Below, in pieces: positions 1-8,409 of a stretch of 52,991 nucleotides of DNA. Below the pieces are notes generated by a model. That model did not search any database. It saw only the letters and a program-made list of their open reading frames with translations, and was not told where the DNA came from. Position 1 is the first letter of the stretch. Each line of letters begins with the position of its first letter. The position numbers and the translations under genes are program-made. The DNA is from CAYPHA01 sp964410215 (lineage in GTDB: Bacteria; Calditrichota; Calditrichia; Calditrichales; CAYPHA01). Location: assembly GCA_964410215.1 (NCBI GenBank), contig CAYPHA010000031.1:1-52991 (forward strand). The letters are read 5' to 3'.

Positions 1-39
1 TTCGTCGCCGCGGCGATCTGCTACGAAAAAGAGCAGTAA
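1..39 (+). CDS. Possible 3' end of an upstream gene
   Basis: Frame 1 reads FVAAAICYEKEQ and then a TAA stop at 37-39, which could be the last 12 codons of a gene cut by the window edge. There is too little to identify. The frame of the next gene is also open to the window edge, so this assignment is weak. Confidence 0.2.
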   Translation, partial: FVAAAICYEKEQ

Positions 40-65
40 AACGAAACGGGCCGCTTCAGGTTATT

Positions 66-1049
66 ATGACAACGTCAAGGCCTGCGGAAGCATATCCGCA
101 AATCGTTCTGCACCAGTCCGAAGGGCCATATTATGGCATGGTCAGGCAATGTTTGCTCTCCTGGAATATCCCATTTATTGAAGCCGGCTTTCTTGCCGGG
201 GTCGGTGATAAAAAAATTCTTGAAAGCACGCAACTGGCCATTGCAGTAATGGATGGTGAACGGGACGGTATTGATTTTCTGAGATCGGTGATGCGTTATG
301 ATCCGCTCATTCAACGGATGCTGATGACCGCACAAATCAATACCGGTCTGCTGGAACAAGCTGTCAATAAGGCCCATATCAATTACTATCTGCCGTTGCC
401 GCCCGATAAAGAATCCCTGTTCCTGTATATAAATAAAGCCCGCAAGCGCTATGATGACCTGATACGGCCTTTCACCCGGTTCAAGATGCTCTCACGTTTA
501 ACCTATGACCTGTTTTACCATAAAGAGAAATATAAAAAAGAGGCAGTTTCCGATGCTCTGACCGGACTTTTAAACCGCCGTTCTTTTTCCACATTTCTTG
601 CATCACTCTACGAAGCCGATCCGGATCGGCAGAGACAGCCTGCTTTTGCTATGGCGATGCTGGACCTGGATCACTTTAAAAATATAAATGATACATTCGG
701 GCATCTGGCCGGTGACCAGGTTTTGCGAACATTCGGCCGCCTGCTGCATGATAATCTGAGGGAGGGACTGGATCAGGCCTTCCGCTATGGAGGGGAAGAA
801 TTTGTGATTATCAGTATGAATGCATCTGTCGCCGACATGGAAAACGCTATCGACCGTCTGCTGCAGCGCGTCAGGGAAACCCGTGTGACCTGTGAAGGGC
901 AGGAAATTGCGTTTACATTCAGTGCCGGTGTGGTACATTCTTCAATGGCTGATTCAAAGGATAATATCATCCGGCTGGCCGATGAGATGTTATATAAAGC
1001 AAAGGAAACGGGCCGGAACCGCAGTTGTACCTATGCAACCAATATTTGA
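66..1049 (+). CDS. Diguanylate cyclase with N-terminal receiver-like domain (GGDEF)
   Basis: A 327-residue protein predicted to make cyclic di-GMP from two GTP. Residues about 12-130 look like a response-regulator receiver fold: the DGIDFL, ILMTAQ-like and YLPLPPDKESL stretches match the parts around the phosphoacceptor loop, the Thr loop and the KPW loop. The usual D-x-x-M-P phosphoacceptor segment is not clear, so this receiver may not be phosphorylated. The GGDEF domain follows at about 160-325: DALTGLLNRR (from 163), LDLDHFKNINDTFGH (metal and substrate binding), and the active site GGEEF at 242-246. The inhibitory RxxD site is not intact (EGLD where RxxD is expected). The frame is open upstream to the window edge, but ATG 66 gives a normal receiver N-terminus. 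Nine bases separate it from the HAD gene, so the two are probably co-transcribed with the queuosine genes. Confidence 0.9.
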   Translation: MTTSRPAEAYPQIVLHQSEGPYYGMVRQCLLSWNIPFIEAGFLAGVGDKKILESTQLAIAVMDGERDGIDFLRSVMRYDPLIQRMLMTAQINTGLLEQAVNKAHINYYLPLPPDKESLFLYINKARKRYDDLIRPFTRFKMLSRLTYDLFYHKEKYKKEAVSDALTGLLNRRSFSTFLASLYEADPDRQRQPAFAMAMLDLDHFKNINDTFGHLAGDQVLRTFGRLLHDNLREGLDQAFRYGGEEFVIISMNASVADMENAIDRLLQRVRETRVTCEGQEIAFTFSAGVVHSSMADSKDNIIRLADEMLYKAKETGRNRSCTYATNI

Positions 1050-1058
1050 GGAGTTTTT

Positions 1059-1715
1059 GTGATTAAAGAAGGCATATTGTTCGATTTTGATGGCGTCACC
1101 GTAAAAAGTATGGAGCAGCACTACGCTGCCTGGCGTAAAGCATTCAAAAAAAGAAATATAGATATTTCCAAAGAGGAATTTTTGCAGCAGGAGGGACAGG
1201 GCCTCAGTAGGATTGCCCGGATTCTCGGTGAACGGTTCGGATTGTCGACCAAAGATCGGGAAGGGATTATCGAAGATAAAAAAACGTTTTATAATGAATC
1301 GTTGAAAATCGAATTGTACGATGGTTTTACAGAACTGTTAAAAAAAATCAAGGCGCGTGCGATTCCCATGGGTGTGGTAACCGGTGGAACCCGTGCCCGT
1401 GTTGAGCCGGTACTGAAGGAATATTTTCACGGATATTTCGATTGTCTGGTTTCTGTTGACGATACGGCAAGAGGTAAGCCTTATGCCGATCCCTATCTGA
1501 AAGGGGCGGAAATGCTGGGAATCGAACCCGGTGCCTGCGTCGTTGTCGAGAATGCACCGCTCGGTATCCGGGCAGGGAAGTCAGCCGGCATGTATGTGAT
1601 TGCCATTGAGACGACGCTGAAACGACCTCATCTTTCCGAAGCCGACGCTGTTGTCGCGGACTTCCCCGGTCTGGAATCCCGTTTAAGTACGATGTTTGAA
1701 TTGGTTGATAAGTAA
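1059..1715 (+). CDS. HAD-superfamily hydrolase, beta-phosphoglucomutase-like
   Basis: A 218-residue cytoplasmic HAD phosphatase or phosphomutase of the PGMB/Gph type. Motif I is FDFDGV at residues 8-13 (nucleophile Asp9, acid/base Asp11). Motif II is the Thr in VVTGGT. Motif III is the Lys of GKPYADPY, and motif IV is VENAPLGIRAGKSAGM. A helical cap lies between motifs I and II (about 17-85), as in subclass I members. The start is GTG at 1059, placed just downstream of a good GAGGAG ribosome site that overlaps the end of the cyclase gene. It sits 15 bases before queD in an apparent operon. The substrate cannot be told from sequence; sugar phosphates such as hexose-1-phosphates are usual for the family. 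A link to queuosine synthesis is only by position. Confidence 0.88.
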   Translation: MIKEGILFDFDGVTVKSMEQHYAAWRKAFKKRNIDISKEEFLQQEGQGLSRIARILGERFGLSTKDREGIIEDKKTFYNESLKIELYDGFTELLKKIKARAIPMGVVTGGTRARVEPVLKEYFHGYFDCLVSVDDTARGKPYADPYLKGAEMLGIEPGACVVVENAPLGIRAGKSAGMYVIAIETTLKRPHLSEADAVVADFPGLESRLSTMFELVDK

Positions 1716-1730
1716 GGAGAAAAAGGAAAT

Positions 1731-2096
1731 ATGTTTCGCCTGTCAGTGGAAACCACGATCTCAGCCGCTCATTATCTCAATGGTTATGACGGCCCCTGCT
1801 CGGCAATACATGGGCATAACTGGCGGATCGTTTCGGAGGTGAAATCCGAACACCTTAACGATATCGGTATGGTTATTGACTTTGAGGAGCTCATCGGTAT
1901 ACTCAAAACAGTTACCGGAAAGCTGGATCACGGCACACTTAATAAAATACCTCCTTTTGACCGGATAAACCCGACGGCCGAACACATGTCCCGCCATATC
2001 TTCCAGGAAATGAGTGCATTGCTTCCGGAACATGTATCCATGAGTAAGGTAAGTGTGTGGGAAACGGAGAAATGTCTCGTTGAATACGGTGAATGA
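1731..2096 (+). CDS. queD: 6-carboxy-5,6,7,8-tetrahydropterin synthase (QueD)
   Basis: A 121-residue member of the PTPS/QueD family that converts 7,8-dihydroneopterin triphosphate to 6-carboxytetrahydropterin, the second step of preQ0 synthesis. The zinc ligands are His14, His27 and His29 (AAHYL and IHGHNW). Cys23, four residues before the HGH, is the catalytic cysteine. Also visible are GMVIDFEEL, LDHGTLN (Asp66/His67 of the catalytic pair), the NPTAEHMSRH helix, and Glu111 in VWETEKC, which anchors the pterin. Length is typical of short bacterial QueD. A good AAGGAGAAAAAGG site precedes ATG 1731. Its 3' end overlaps the start of queE. Adjacent queE, queF and queC make QueD more likely than a biopterin-pathway PTPS. 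Confidence 0.93.
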   Translation: MFRLSVETTISAAHYLNGYDGPCSAIHGHNWRIVSEVKSEHLNDIGMVIDFEELIGILKTVTGKLDHGTLNKIPPFDRINPTAEHMSRHIFQEMSALLPEHVSMSKVSVWETEKCLVEYGE

Positions 2097-2742
2097 CAAT
2101 CTCAACCTGCGGATCAATGAAATTTTTTACAGCATACAGGGTGAATCAAGTTACGCGGGATTACCCTGTATTTTCGTGCGTCTTACGTACTGTAATCTGC
2201 GATGTACCTGGTGCGATACGACCTATTCCTATTTTGAAGGAAATGAATGGACACTGAAAGCCATTCTCGGGCAAATAAGCACATATCCGTCCAGGTTGGT
2301 TGAAATAACCGGCGGTGAGCCGCTCATTCAGGAAAACGTACATCCGCTGATGAAAACGCTGTGTGACCGGGGCTATGACGTGCTGATTGAAACAGCGGGT
2401 CATATGGATATCTCCCGGATTGATTCCAGGGTACACCGTATTATTGATATCAAGTGTCCGGATAGCGGCGAATCCGAAAAAAACCGCTGGGAAAATGTAA
2501 AACAACTGCGGCCGGATGACCAGGTCAAATTTGTAATTGCCGGTCGTCATGACTATGAGTGGGCTAAAGCGGTAATCGGAAAATATCGTCTTCCAACAGT
2601 ATGCCCGGTACTGATGTCCCCGGTTTTCGGAAAAATGGAAAACAGACAATTGTCGGAATGGATACTGGCGGACGGGCTTTCCGTGCGGTTTCAGGTGCAG
2701 TTGCACAAATATATCTGGGAACCGGGGAAGAGAGGCGTTTGA
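2080..2742 (+). CDS. queE: 7-carboxy-7-deazaguanine synthase (QueE, radical SAM)
   Basis: A radical SAM enzyme that turns 6-carboxytetrahydropterin into 7-carboxy-7-deazaguanine in the cytoplasm. The N-terminal signature FYSIQGES is followed by TYCNLRCTWCDTTYSY, which carries the CX3CX2C iron-sulfur motif. EITGGEPL is the SAM-binding GGE motif. About 220 residues, normal for the family. The frame opens at GTG 2053, but that start lies deep in queD and has no ribosome site. TTG 2080 lies about 9 bases after GGAGA and gives the peptide MNTVNDNLNLRINEIF, so I prefer it; GTG 2089 is a second option. The overlap with the queD stop (2094-2096) suggests translational coupling. The operon appears to be interrupted after this gene by about 340 bases of repeats. 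Confidence 0.93.
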   Translation: MNTVNDNLNLRINEIFYSIQGESSYAGLPCIFVRLTYCNLRCTWCDTTYSYFEGNEWTLKAILGQISTYPSRLVEITGGEPLIQENVHPLMKTLCDRGYDVLIETAGHMDISRIDSRVHRIIDIKCPDSGESEKNRWENVKQLRPDDQVKFVIAGRHDYEWAKAVIGKYRLPTVCPVLMSPVFGKMENRQLSEWILADGLSVRFQVQLHKYIWEPGKRGV

Positions 2743-2773
2743 ATCAAGAAAAAAGAAAAAAGAAATTTTAGGG

Positions 2774-2826
2774 GCAGGTGACAGGAACGGAACGCCCCCT
2801 TAGCAAAGGGGGGTGGGGGGATGTAA
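2774..2826 (+). repeat. 53-bp dispersed repeat, inverted partner at 35497-35549
   Basis: The reverse complement of 35497-35549 matches this stretch at 51 of 53 positions. It contains a small hairpin CCCCCTTAGCAAAGGGGG followed by a G-rich tail (2811-2820) and lies in the queE-queF gap. Confidence 0.9.
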
Positions 2827-2836
2827 GAAAGAAGCC

Positions 2837-2889
2837 AGAGCCCAGAACTCAGAGCTCAGATTGTCATTTTCTGAGTTCTGAGCTCTGCC
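2837..2889. repeat. Interleaved inverted repeat in queE-queF gap
   Basis: Left part has AGAACTCAG and AGCTCAGA (2844-2860). The right part has TCTGAGTTCT and GAGCTCTG (2869-2887). Each left unit can pair with a right unit, giving two alternative stems around an AT-rich centre. Function unknown; it may be a transcription-termination or mobile-repeat remnant. Confidence 0.6.
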
Positions 2890-2906
2890 AACTGGGTTCT
2901 TATTCG

Positions 2907-3041
2907 TGTCATTCCCCGGGATCTTTGTACGTGTGGACGTGAAATAACCCTCCCCCAGCCCCTCCCTTATGCATAAGGGAGGGGAGGTACGCCGCAGGCG
3001 GACAGGGGTGGGTTAGTCAACGATTTCTCCAGGGAATGACA
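2907..3041. repeat. Nested inverted-repeat element (MITE-like), C-rich/G-rich core
   Basis: Outer arms TGTCATTCCCCGG (2907-2919) and CCAGGGAATGACA (3029-3041) pair with one mismatch. Inner arms TAACCCTCCCC (2945-2955) and GGGGTGGGTTA (3005-3015) also pair with one mismatch. At the heart is a perfect 26-bp palindrome at 2959-2984 centred on ATGCAT. It shares the CCCCCAGCCCC core with copies at 14941-15224 and 15270-15328. No coding capacity and no transposase nearby. Confidence 0.75.
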
Positions 3042-3082
3042 AAAGATGAGATTAATCGTATTTATATTACAAAGGAGAACCA

Positions 3083-3430
3083 TTGGAAATAGAAGTCTTC
3101 GAAAATAAATATCCCGGTCGTGATTACATCATCCGCCATGTCAATGAAGAATTCACTTCGGTCTGTCCGAAGACGGATCTGCCTGATTTCGGAACGATTA
3201 CGATTGAATATATTCCGGACAAACAATGCCTTGAGCTCAAAGCACTGAAATATTATTTCCTGGAATTTCGGAATAAAGGTATTTTCTATGAATCCGTCGT
3301 GAATCAGATTCTGGATGACCTGATAAACGCTTGTGATCCGCGTTACATGAAAGTCACCGGTGCTTTTTCGACCCGTGGTGGCATGCATTCGGTAGTGGAA
3401 GCCGTTCATGGCGAAACGGGGAAACGATAA
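3083..3430 (+). CDS. queF: NADPH-dependent 7-cyano-7-deazaguanine reductase (QueF)
   Basis: A 115-residue unimodular QueF that reduces the nitrile of preQ0 to the aminomethyl of preQ1 with NADPH, in the cytoplasm. Cys28 in SVCPKTDLPDFGTITIEY is the residue that forms the thioimide with preQ0, and Asp35 in the same motif is the proton donor. LELKALKYYF matches the E-(S/L)-K-x-x-K-x-(Y/F) QueF signature that binds NADPH. The start is TTG 3083 with AAAGGAG 8 bases upstream; no better start gives the full motif set. The stop at 3428-3430 is one base before the queC ATG. The presence of QueF means that preQ1, and hence queuosine in tRNA, is the likely end product rather than archaeosine or a DNA-modifying preQ0. 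Confidence 0.94.
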   Translation: MEIEVFENKYPGRDYIIRHVNEEFTSVCPKTDLPDFGTITIEYIPDKQCLELKALKYYFLEFRNKGIFYESVVNQILDDLINACDPRYMKVTGAFSTRGGMHSVVEAVHGETGKR

Positions 3431-3431
3431 C

Positions 3432-4112
3432 ATGGAACGTCCGCTGGCGGTTGTACTGGTATCCGGGGGCATGGACAGTTGTGTTACCGCTGCCATTGCC
3501 GACAGGGATTACCGGATGGCATTTCTGCATCTGAATTACGGCCAGAAGACAGAAAAGAGAGAACTACAGGCTTTTAACGATATTGCCGTGCATTATGCCG
3601 TAACGGAAAAACTGGTTATAGATGCCCGTTTCTTTAAGGTTCTCGGGGGCTCCAGTCTCACCGATGCGTCCATCGAAGTTTCTGTTGCGGATCTGGAATC
3701 GAAGGAAATCCCTTCCAGTTATGTGCCTTTCCGCAATGCGAATATATTGGCCATGGCTACCAGCTACGCCGAAAGAATGGCTGCTCAAAAAATTTTCATA
3801 GGTGCTGTGGAAGAGGATTCCTCAGGTTATCCGGACTGCCGGATTGAGTTTTTTAAAGCGTTTAACAAGGTTATTCAACTCGGAACGCGGCCGTCGACAC
3901 AGATTGAAATCATCACACCGATAATCGATCTCCGGAAAAGTGACATTATACGAAGGGGACTGAAATTAAAGGCGCCGCTGGAGAAAACGTGGTCCTGTTA
4001 TCAGAATGAGGACGTGGCATGCGGTGAATGCGACAGTTGTGTCCTGCGCCTGCGTGCGTTCAATGAGGCCGGTCTCCGGGATCCGATCCCTTACCTTAGG
4101 GAGAAAGATTAG
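3432..4112 (+). CDS. queC: 7-cyano-7-deazaguanine synthase (QueC)
   Basis: An ATP-dependent enzyme that converts 7-carboxy-7-deazaguanine and ammonia into preQ0. VLVSGGMDSCVTAAIA carries the SGGxDS PP-loop at residues 11-16. ALNYGQ-type substrate loop is seen as LHLNYGQKTEKRE. The C-terminal zinc site is WSCYQNEDVACGECDSC (four cysteines). 226 residues, normal length. The frame opens 24 bases earlier at 3408 inside queF, but ATG 3432, one base after the queF stop and preceded by GGGGAAA, fits the family N-terminus MxRPLAVVLVSGG. Co-transcribed with queF. Its stop overlaps the stop of the convergent gene on the other strand by three bases. Confidence 0.95.
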   Translation: MERPLAVVLVSGGMDSCVTAAIADRDYRMAFLHLNYGQKTEKRELQAFNDIAVHYAVTEKLVIDARFFKVLGGSSLTDASIEVSVADLESKEIPSSYVPFRNANILAMATSYAERMAAQKIFIGAVEEDSSGYPDCRIEFFKAFNKVIQLGTRPSTQIEIITPIIDLRKSDIIRRGLKLKAPLEKTWSCYQNEDVACGECDSCVLRLRAFNEAGLRDPIPYLREKD

Positions 4113-4801
4113 CGGGATTCTTCGAAAAGATAGGAAATCAGACTGAGGTGTTTATCAATGGAATAGGGTAGTTCCTGCGCGAAAACGTCCAGAACAATCA
4201 ATGCATTGATGTTGGCATCCTTCGTTGCCTTACTGCGTAAGCGATCTGCCATCCCGCGGTTTACAATCTGTATTTCTTCATAGTTTTTACGCAAGCCCGT
4301 CAGTTCCCAATCAGGATTTTCACCGTTACGGTGTTTCATATACTGACCAACCAGATAGGTGCTTACCGATCGGAATACTGTTTCCTCTACTGAGGCAAAG
4401 GGCAGATGAAAGCGAACCATGGGTTTGAGTTTACCCAGAACGGGGCAGCCGGTCGAAACCATAAAGATGCCGAGAATAGAGCTGAGGCCCAGTTGGATCG
4501 TTGTATTCGCGCTGTAGGTACGTTCTCTGGTTTCGACGGTAACATGCACCGGTTCATAGGAATTCATGTCTTCAAAATAGGCCAACAGGTTATCGATGTT
4601 TGCGGCAACGGGGCAGAACGGAAAGGCGGTTTCATCGAGGGTGCAATTCAGGCATTTACTGTTTTCCAGCCTGGCCCAATCTGCCGGTTTATGCGGTTCG
4701 CCGGGAAAGTAGCGAAGCGTTTCGCGCTCCAGGCGGATAGGAAATGTTTCCTCTTTCCCATTTTCAAAGGCAAACGTGTAGTTGAAATAAATTGGATTCA
4801 T
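4109..4801 (-). CDS. Conserved hypothetical protein with N-terminal cysteine cluster
   Basis: A 230-residue protein I do not recognise with confidence. Visible features: an N-terminal beta-rich stretch (NPIYFNYTFAFENGKEETFPI); cysteines in SKCLNCTLDETAFPFCPVA (about 49-66), which could bind a metal; a middle part with GLSSILGIFMVSTGCPVLGKLKP and RFHLPFAS; then helices to the C-terminus (ATKDANINALIVLDVFAQELPYSI). No signal peptide and no transmembrane span, so it is probably cytoplasmic. The conserved look of GCPVLGKLKPMVRFHLPFA suggests a real family. It converges on queC with overlapping stop codons, so it is not part of that operon. A GGGAAGG ribosome site lies before ATG 4801. Function unknown. 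Confidence 0.75.
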   Translation of the reverse strand: MNPIYFNYTFAFENGKEETFPIRLERETLRYFPGEPHKPADWARLENSKCLNCTLDETAFPFCPVAANIDNLLAYFEDMNSYEPVHVTVETRERTYSANTTIQLGLSSILGIFMVSTGCPVLGKLKPMVRFHLPFASVEETVFRSVSTYLVGQYMKHRNGENPDWELTGLRKNYEEIQIVNRGMADRLRSKATKDANINALIVLDVFAQELPYSIDKHLSLISYLFEESR

Positions 4802-5374
4802 GACACAGCCTTCCCTTATATAGACCGGTATCGGCGGTATCCGGGCAAACTGAAATTAATATTTCTGATTCTGAAAATGTGATTAATTTGTGATGATCTT
4901 TTGCTCAGAGCGGTTTTATTTACCTGTAAGCTAAAAAAATAGTCAAAATTCTTAGAATAAAGCGTCATTATGCAGTTGAGATTTAATAAATCAATGTGTA
5001 TATTTGCAGTTACACTTAGAGAATGTAACAAACGATATACGTATACAGCGCCATAAAGTTTCAGAAAAAATCCATTTTTGGAACTTTAGTATATCGGTTT
5101 CGTTGATTATTAGAAACATATTACCGGAGAATTATAATCACATAACAACAACTCTGGTAATAAACAAGACCTGCTGACTTTAATGTATCACATAAAAACA
5201 ATGTATTGATGAGAAGTGCATACATTTTGTTTCATGGATGGAAGCTATCTTCAATAGCTGCGTTCCGATCAATGAGAGTTGATCACTTTTATGATCCTGA
5301 TGATAGTACATCTGCAAATTACTACACAAAAAAATAAGGTTTCGTTACTTTAACTGTCTTATGCGGAGGGCATT
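4802..5374. other. AT-rich intergenic leader upstream of receptor module 1
   Basis: About 570 bases without a convincing gene. It must hold the divergent promoters for the 4109-4801 gene and the receptor at 5375. Small hairpins AGCTAT-AATAGCT (about 5242-5257) and GATCA-TTGATC (about 5268-5285) are visible. No assignable promoter motif, riboswitch or RNA gene. Confidence 0.5.
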
Positions 5375-8371
5375 ATGAACATAATGAGACAAATAGGTGT
5401 ATTTGCAATGGCGTTTCTACTACTGGCAAGTATGACCTATGCTCAGTCAAGTCGTGTTACCGGCAAGCTTGCCGGTTTTGTTACGGATAGCCAGACAGGT
5501 GAAGCACTGGCAGGCGTAAATATTACGCTGGACGGTACCTCGTTGGGAGCTGCAACAGATATTGACGGCGGCTATTCGATATTTAATGTACCGGCTCAGA
5601 CCTATACCATCACCTTTTCCTATATTGGCTATACGACTAAGAAATATGAAGAGGTGAAAATTCTCCCGGATCATACAACGAAATTAGATGTACAGCTGGG
5701 TGAAGAGCTCATTGAAAGTGATGTCATTGTCGTGACCGCAGACCGGCCGGTTGTTCAGCGCGATATTACTTCTACGGTAAAAGAAGTATCGGCGGAAGAA
5801 ATTCGCCACAGCCCGGTTACAAATTTCACACAGATCGTGGCCCAGCAGATTGGTGCCGTGGAAACAGGACGCGGAAGACGATCCGGCGGTATCCATATCC
5901 GTGGCGGACGTAATAACGAAATTGTTTTTTATGTGGATGGGGTTAACTCAAACGATCCTTTTGTCGGCGCGGCCGGCATCACGGTTGATAATAATGCCAT
6001 CGAGCAGTTGAATATCATATCCGGCGGATTCAATGCGGAATACGGCGAATCCATGTCCGGCGTGGTTCAGATTATTACGAAATCCGGTTCCCCCGAATCC
6101 TATGGCTGGGAAGGGGAGGTGACCAGTGATGCTCCTTTGAGCGGCACTTCCTATGACTGGAATTACAATAAGTATTTCACCAGTCTCACGGGTCCCATTC
6201 CGGGCATGCGACGCCAGAAATCCTCATTCTACCTTACCGGTGGTTATCTGGATACAGGTGATCGTAACCCGTCGATACTTCCGCAACCTTTCAATGACCG
6301 CCAAAGGGTCGATGGCTCGCTGAAGTTGACCTTCGAACCCATACCTTCTGTATTGCGTATGCAGTTAAACGGCCGTGTCACCGATACGCGTGAGCATCTG
6401 TACAGTCATACCCGCTCGGCAAATCCGTTCTGGTTGAAACGCGGTTTTGAACGGGATCTCGGGGATAATCGCCTCAGTTTTACCCTGTCTCATATGCTGT
6501 CTGATAAAACCTGGTATGATGTGACCTTGGTGCGCTTCGAAAATTTTCAGGAATATTCGGCGGAACAGCATCAGCACTATACCGAATGGCAGGCGGTCAG
6601 TACCAAGCTGGACTGGGTTGACGAAGCCGAGGAACGGGGCTGGTATAACCGGCTTTCCGGTGAATTCAATGGGATAACCGAAGAAGAAGCCTTCTACTAT
6701 TACTATTCTAAAGTCGCCAATAACGGAAAAGGATTCGTCCAGCAGGATGAGAACGGCAACTGGGTATGGAACAGTATTGAAGCAGAGCGCAGCGCAATGA
6801 ATAATCGCTATCATGACACCGGTTCCTGGGAAATCAGTGAGGATGGTGAGCTTTTCTATCGCGAATTTGATCATAAGACATACAGCACATTTCTGACGGA
6901 TCCGCAAAATCCGGCCTATGCGGACTATGATTACAAGGGCGATATTGATATTTTTGCCTTTCCCTATCCGAGGGATCCTCTGGGAAATTATATTCTGAAC
7001 TACACACCCCGCTGGCATGAACACAATAATTCATACCTGCAGGGAGAATTCTCTTTTACAAGTCAGATTAATGATCATAACCTCATGAAATTTGGCGGTT
7101 GGGCCAGAAGCTATACGCTCGATTATACGGACATTCAGTTCCTTAATACCAAGCCCTACTTTGATACCTATGTCATTAAGCCGCTCGAAATGGCATTGTA
7201 TGCGCAGGATAAGCTTGAGTATGAAGATATGACCATTAATTACGGACTGCGTTATGATTACTGGGATTCCGATTCGGATCATCCTGTAAATCTGTATGAC
7301 CTGGATGCCGGTCGTGAAGAAACCAAGCCGAAGCAACAGTTCAGTCCGCGATTCGGCATTTCCTTTGCCGTTTCATCCGAGTCTAAAATGTATGCGCATT
7401 ACGGCAAGTTCTTCCAGCGTCCGGATCTGAGCGATATGTTTCAGAATATGAATGCGGATATTACGAACGGACTGCCTTTGATCGGTAATCCGAATCTGCC
7501 GCCGCAGAAAACAACGGCTTATGAAATCGGTTTCGAAAGAGCGCTGGCAAAGGACATTTCTTTTAAGGCGAATGCATTCTATAAAGATGTGGAAAATCTG
7601 CTGAGTACGGATATTGTCAATACAATTTTTAACAACACCGTCGCTTCCTATACAGTGTATCTGGTTAATGACTTTTCCAAAATCAAAGGTCTGGAATTTG
7701 AGTTGAAAAAACGCATGTCCGCAGGCCTTTCGGGTTCACTTACCTATTCATTCCTCGATGCAAAAGGTTCCGGAAGTGAAGCCAGGGATTTCTATTATCT
7801 GTTCCTGAATACGGATAGTGAGCTGCCGCGCAAGGAATATCCGCTTGATTTCGACATTACACACGACATCAAGGGGAAGATGAATTATTATATTCCAAGG
7901 AATCAGGGGCCGGAAGTGTTCGGTATGAATCTGTTGTCCGATATGAACATCAACATGTTTCTGACCTGGAGTACCGGTGCCGCCTATACGCCAACTGATT
8001 TCAGGGGCAACCCGCTCGAAAGGGGATCTGCACGTCTGCCTTACCAAAATCGAATCGATCTCCGGATCGATCGTTATTTTCACCCGATGGAAGGGTTGGA
8101 AGTCGATTTGTTCCTGGATGTCCGGAATTTGTTCGATTTCACAAATATTGTCCAGGTGTATTCACTCACAGGCGAGCCGGATGACAACGGCCGGGCACCT
8201 GTATGGGATCCTGAGAATACGGGAGCGTATTCTGAATATGAATTATTCGGCTATGAAGATGAATATGATATGTACCAGGCCGATCTGGCAGGCTGGCGAA
8301 CCTATGTCAAGGACCCTGCCTATTATGGTATTCCCAGAATAATTCGCGCCGGTGTGATGCTAAAATTCTAA
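5375..8371 (+). CDS. TonB-dependent receptor with carboxypeptidase-regulatory-like domain (module 1)
   Basis: A 998-residue outer-membrane receptor. A signal peptide covers residues 1-23 (hydrophobic FAMAFLLLASM, cleavage after TYA). Residues about 30-115 are a carboxypeptidase-D regulatory-like beta-sandwich (GFVTDSQTGEALAGVNI, TDIDGGYSIFNVPAQTY). A TonB-box-like VIVVTADRP follows at about 117-125, then a plug domain (about 130-240; IHIRGGRNNEIVFYVDGV, GGFNAEYGESMSGVVQIITK). The rest is a 22-strand-type beta-barrel rich in aromatic-ended strands, closing with GVMLKF. Substrate unknown. RBS GCGGAGGGC precedes ATG 5375. It heads an apparent operon with the secreted protein at 8410 and the PorV-like protein at 11605. 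The same gene order recurs at 22955-31051. Confidence 0.93.
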   Translation: MNIMRQIGVFAMAFLLLASMTYAQSSRVTGKLAGFVTDSQTGEALAGVNITLDGTSLGAATDIDGGYSIFNVPAQTYTITFSYIGYTTKKYEEVKILPDHTTKLDVQLGEELIESDVIVVTADRPVVQRDITSTVKEVSAEEIRHSPVTNFTQIVAQQIGAVETGRGRRSGGIHIRGGRNNEIVFYVDGVNSNDPFVGAAGITVDNNAIEQLNIISGGFNAEYGESMSGVVQIITKSGSPESYGWEGEVTSDAPLSGTSYDWNYNKYFTSLTGPIPGMRRQKSSFYLTGGYLDTGDRNPSILPQPFNDRQRVDGSLKLTFEPIPSVLRMQLNGRVTDTREHLYSHTRSANPFWLKRGFERDLGDNRLSFTLSHMLSDKTWYDVTLVRFENFQEYSAEQHQHYTEWQAVSTKLDWVDEAEERGWYNRLSGEFNGITEEEAFYYYYSKVANNGKGFVQQDENGNWVWNSIEAERSAMNNRYHDTGSWEISEDGELFYREFDHKTYSTFLTDPQNPAYADYDYKGDIDIFAFPYPRDPLGNYILNYTPRWHEHNNSYLQGEFSFTSQINDHNLMKFGGWARSYTLDYTDIQFLNTKPYFDTYVIKPLEMALYAQDKLEYEDMTINYGLRYDYWDSDSDHPVNLYDLDAGREETKPKQQFSPRFGISFAVSSESKMYAHYGKFFQRPDLSDMFQNMNADITNGLPLIGNPNLPPQKTTAYEIGFERALAKDISFKANAFYKDVENLLSTDIVNTIFNNTVASYTVYLVNDFSKIKGLEFELKKRMSAGLSGSLTYSFLDAKGSGSEARDFYYLFLNTDSELPRKEYPLDFDITHDIKGKMNYYIPRNQGPEVFGMNLLSDMNINMFLTWSTGAAYTPTDFRGNPLERGSARLPYQNRIDLRIDRYFHPMEGLEVDLFLDVRNLFDFTNIVQVYSLTGEPDDNGRAPVWDPENTGAYSEYELFGYEDEYDMYQADLAGWRTYVKDPAYYGIPRIIRAGVMLKF

Positions 8372-8409
8372 CAAATATGTGCAGATAATTGAAGGAGATG
8401 AGATTGAGC

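Noticed and set aside
2743..3082. preQ1 riboswitch ahead of queF
   Set aside because: The leader is filled with repeats that also occur elsewhere; I see no compact preQ1-type H-pseudoknot near the ribosome site.
4816..5031. 71-codon minus-strand frame in the leader of receptor module 1
   Set aside because: AT-rich sequence with no ribosome site and no family resemblance; it is likely chance.
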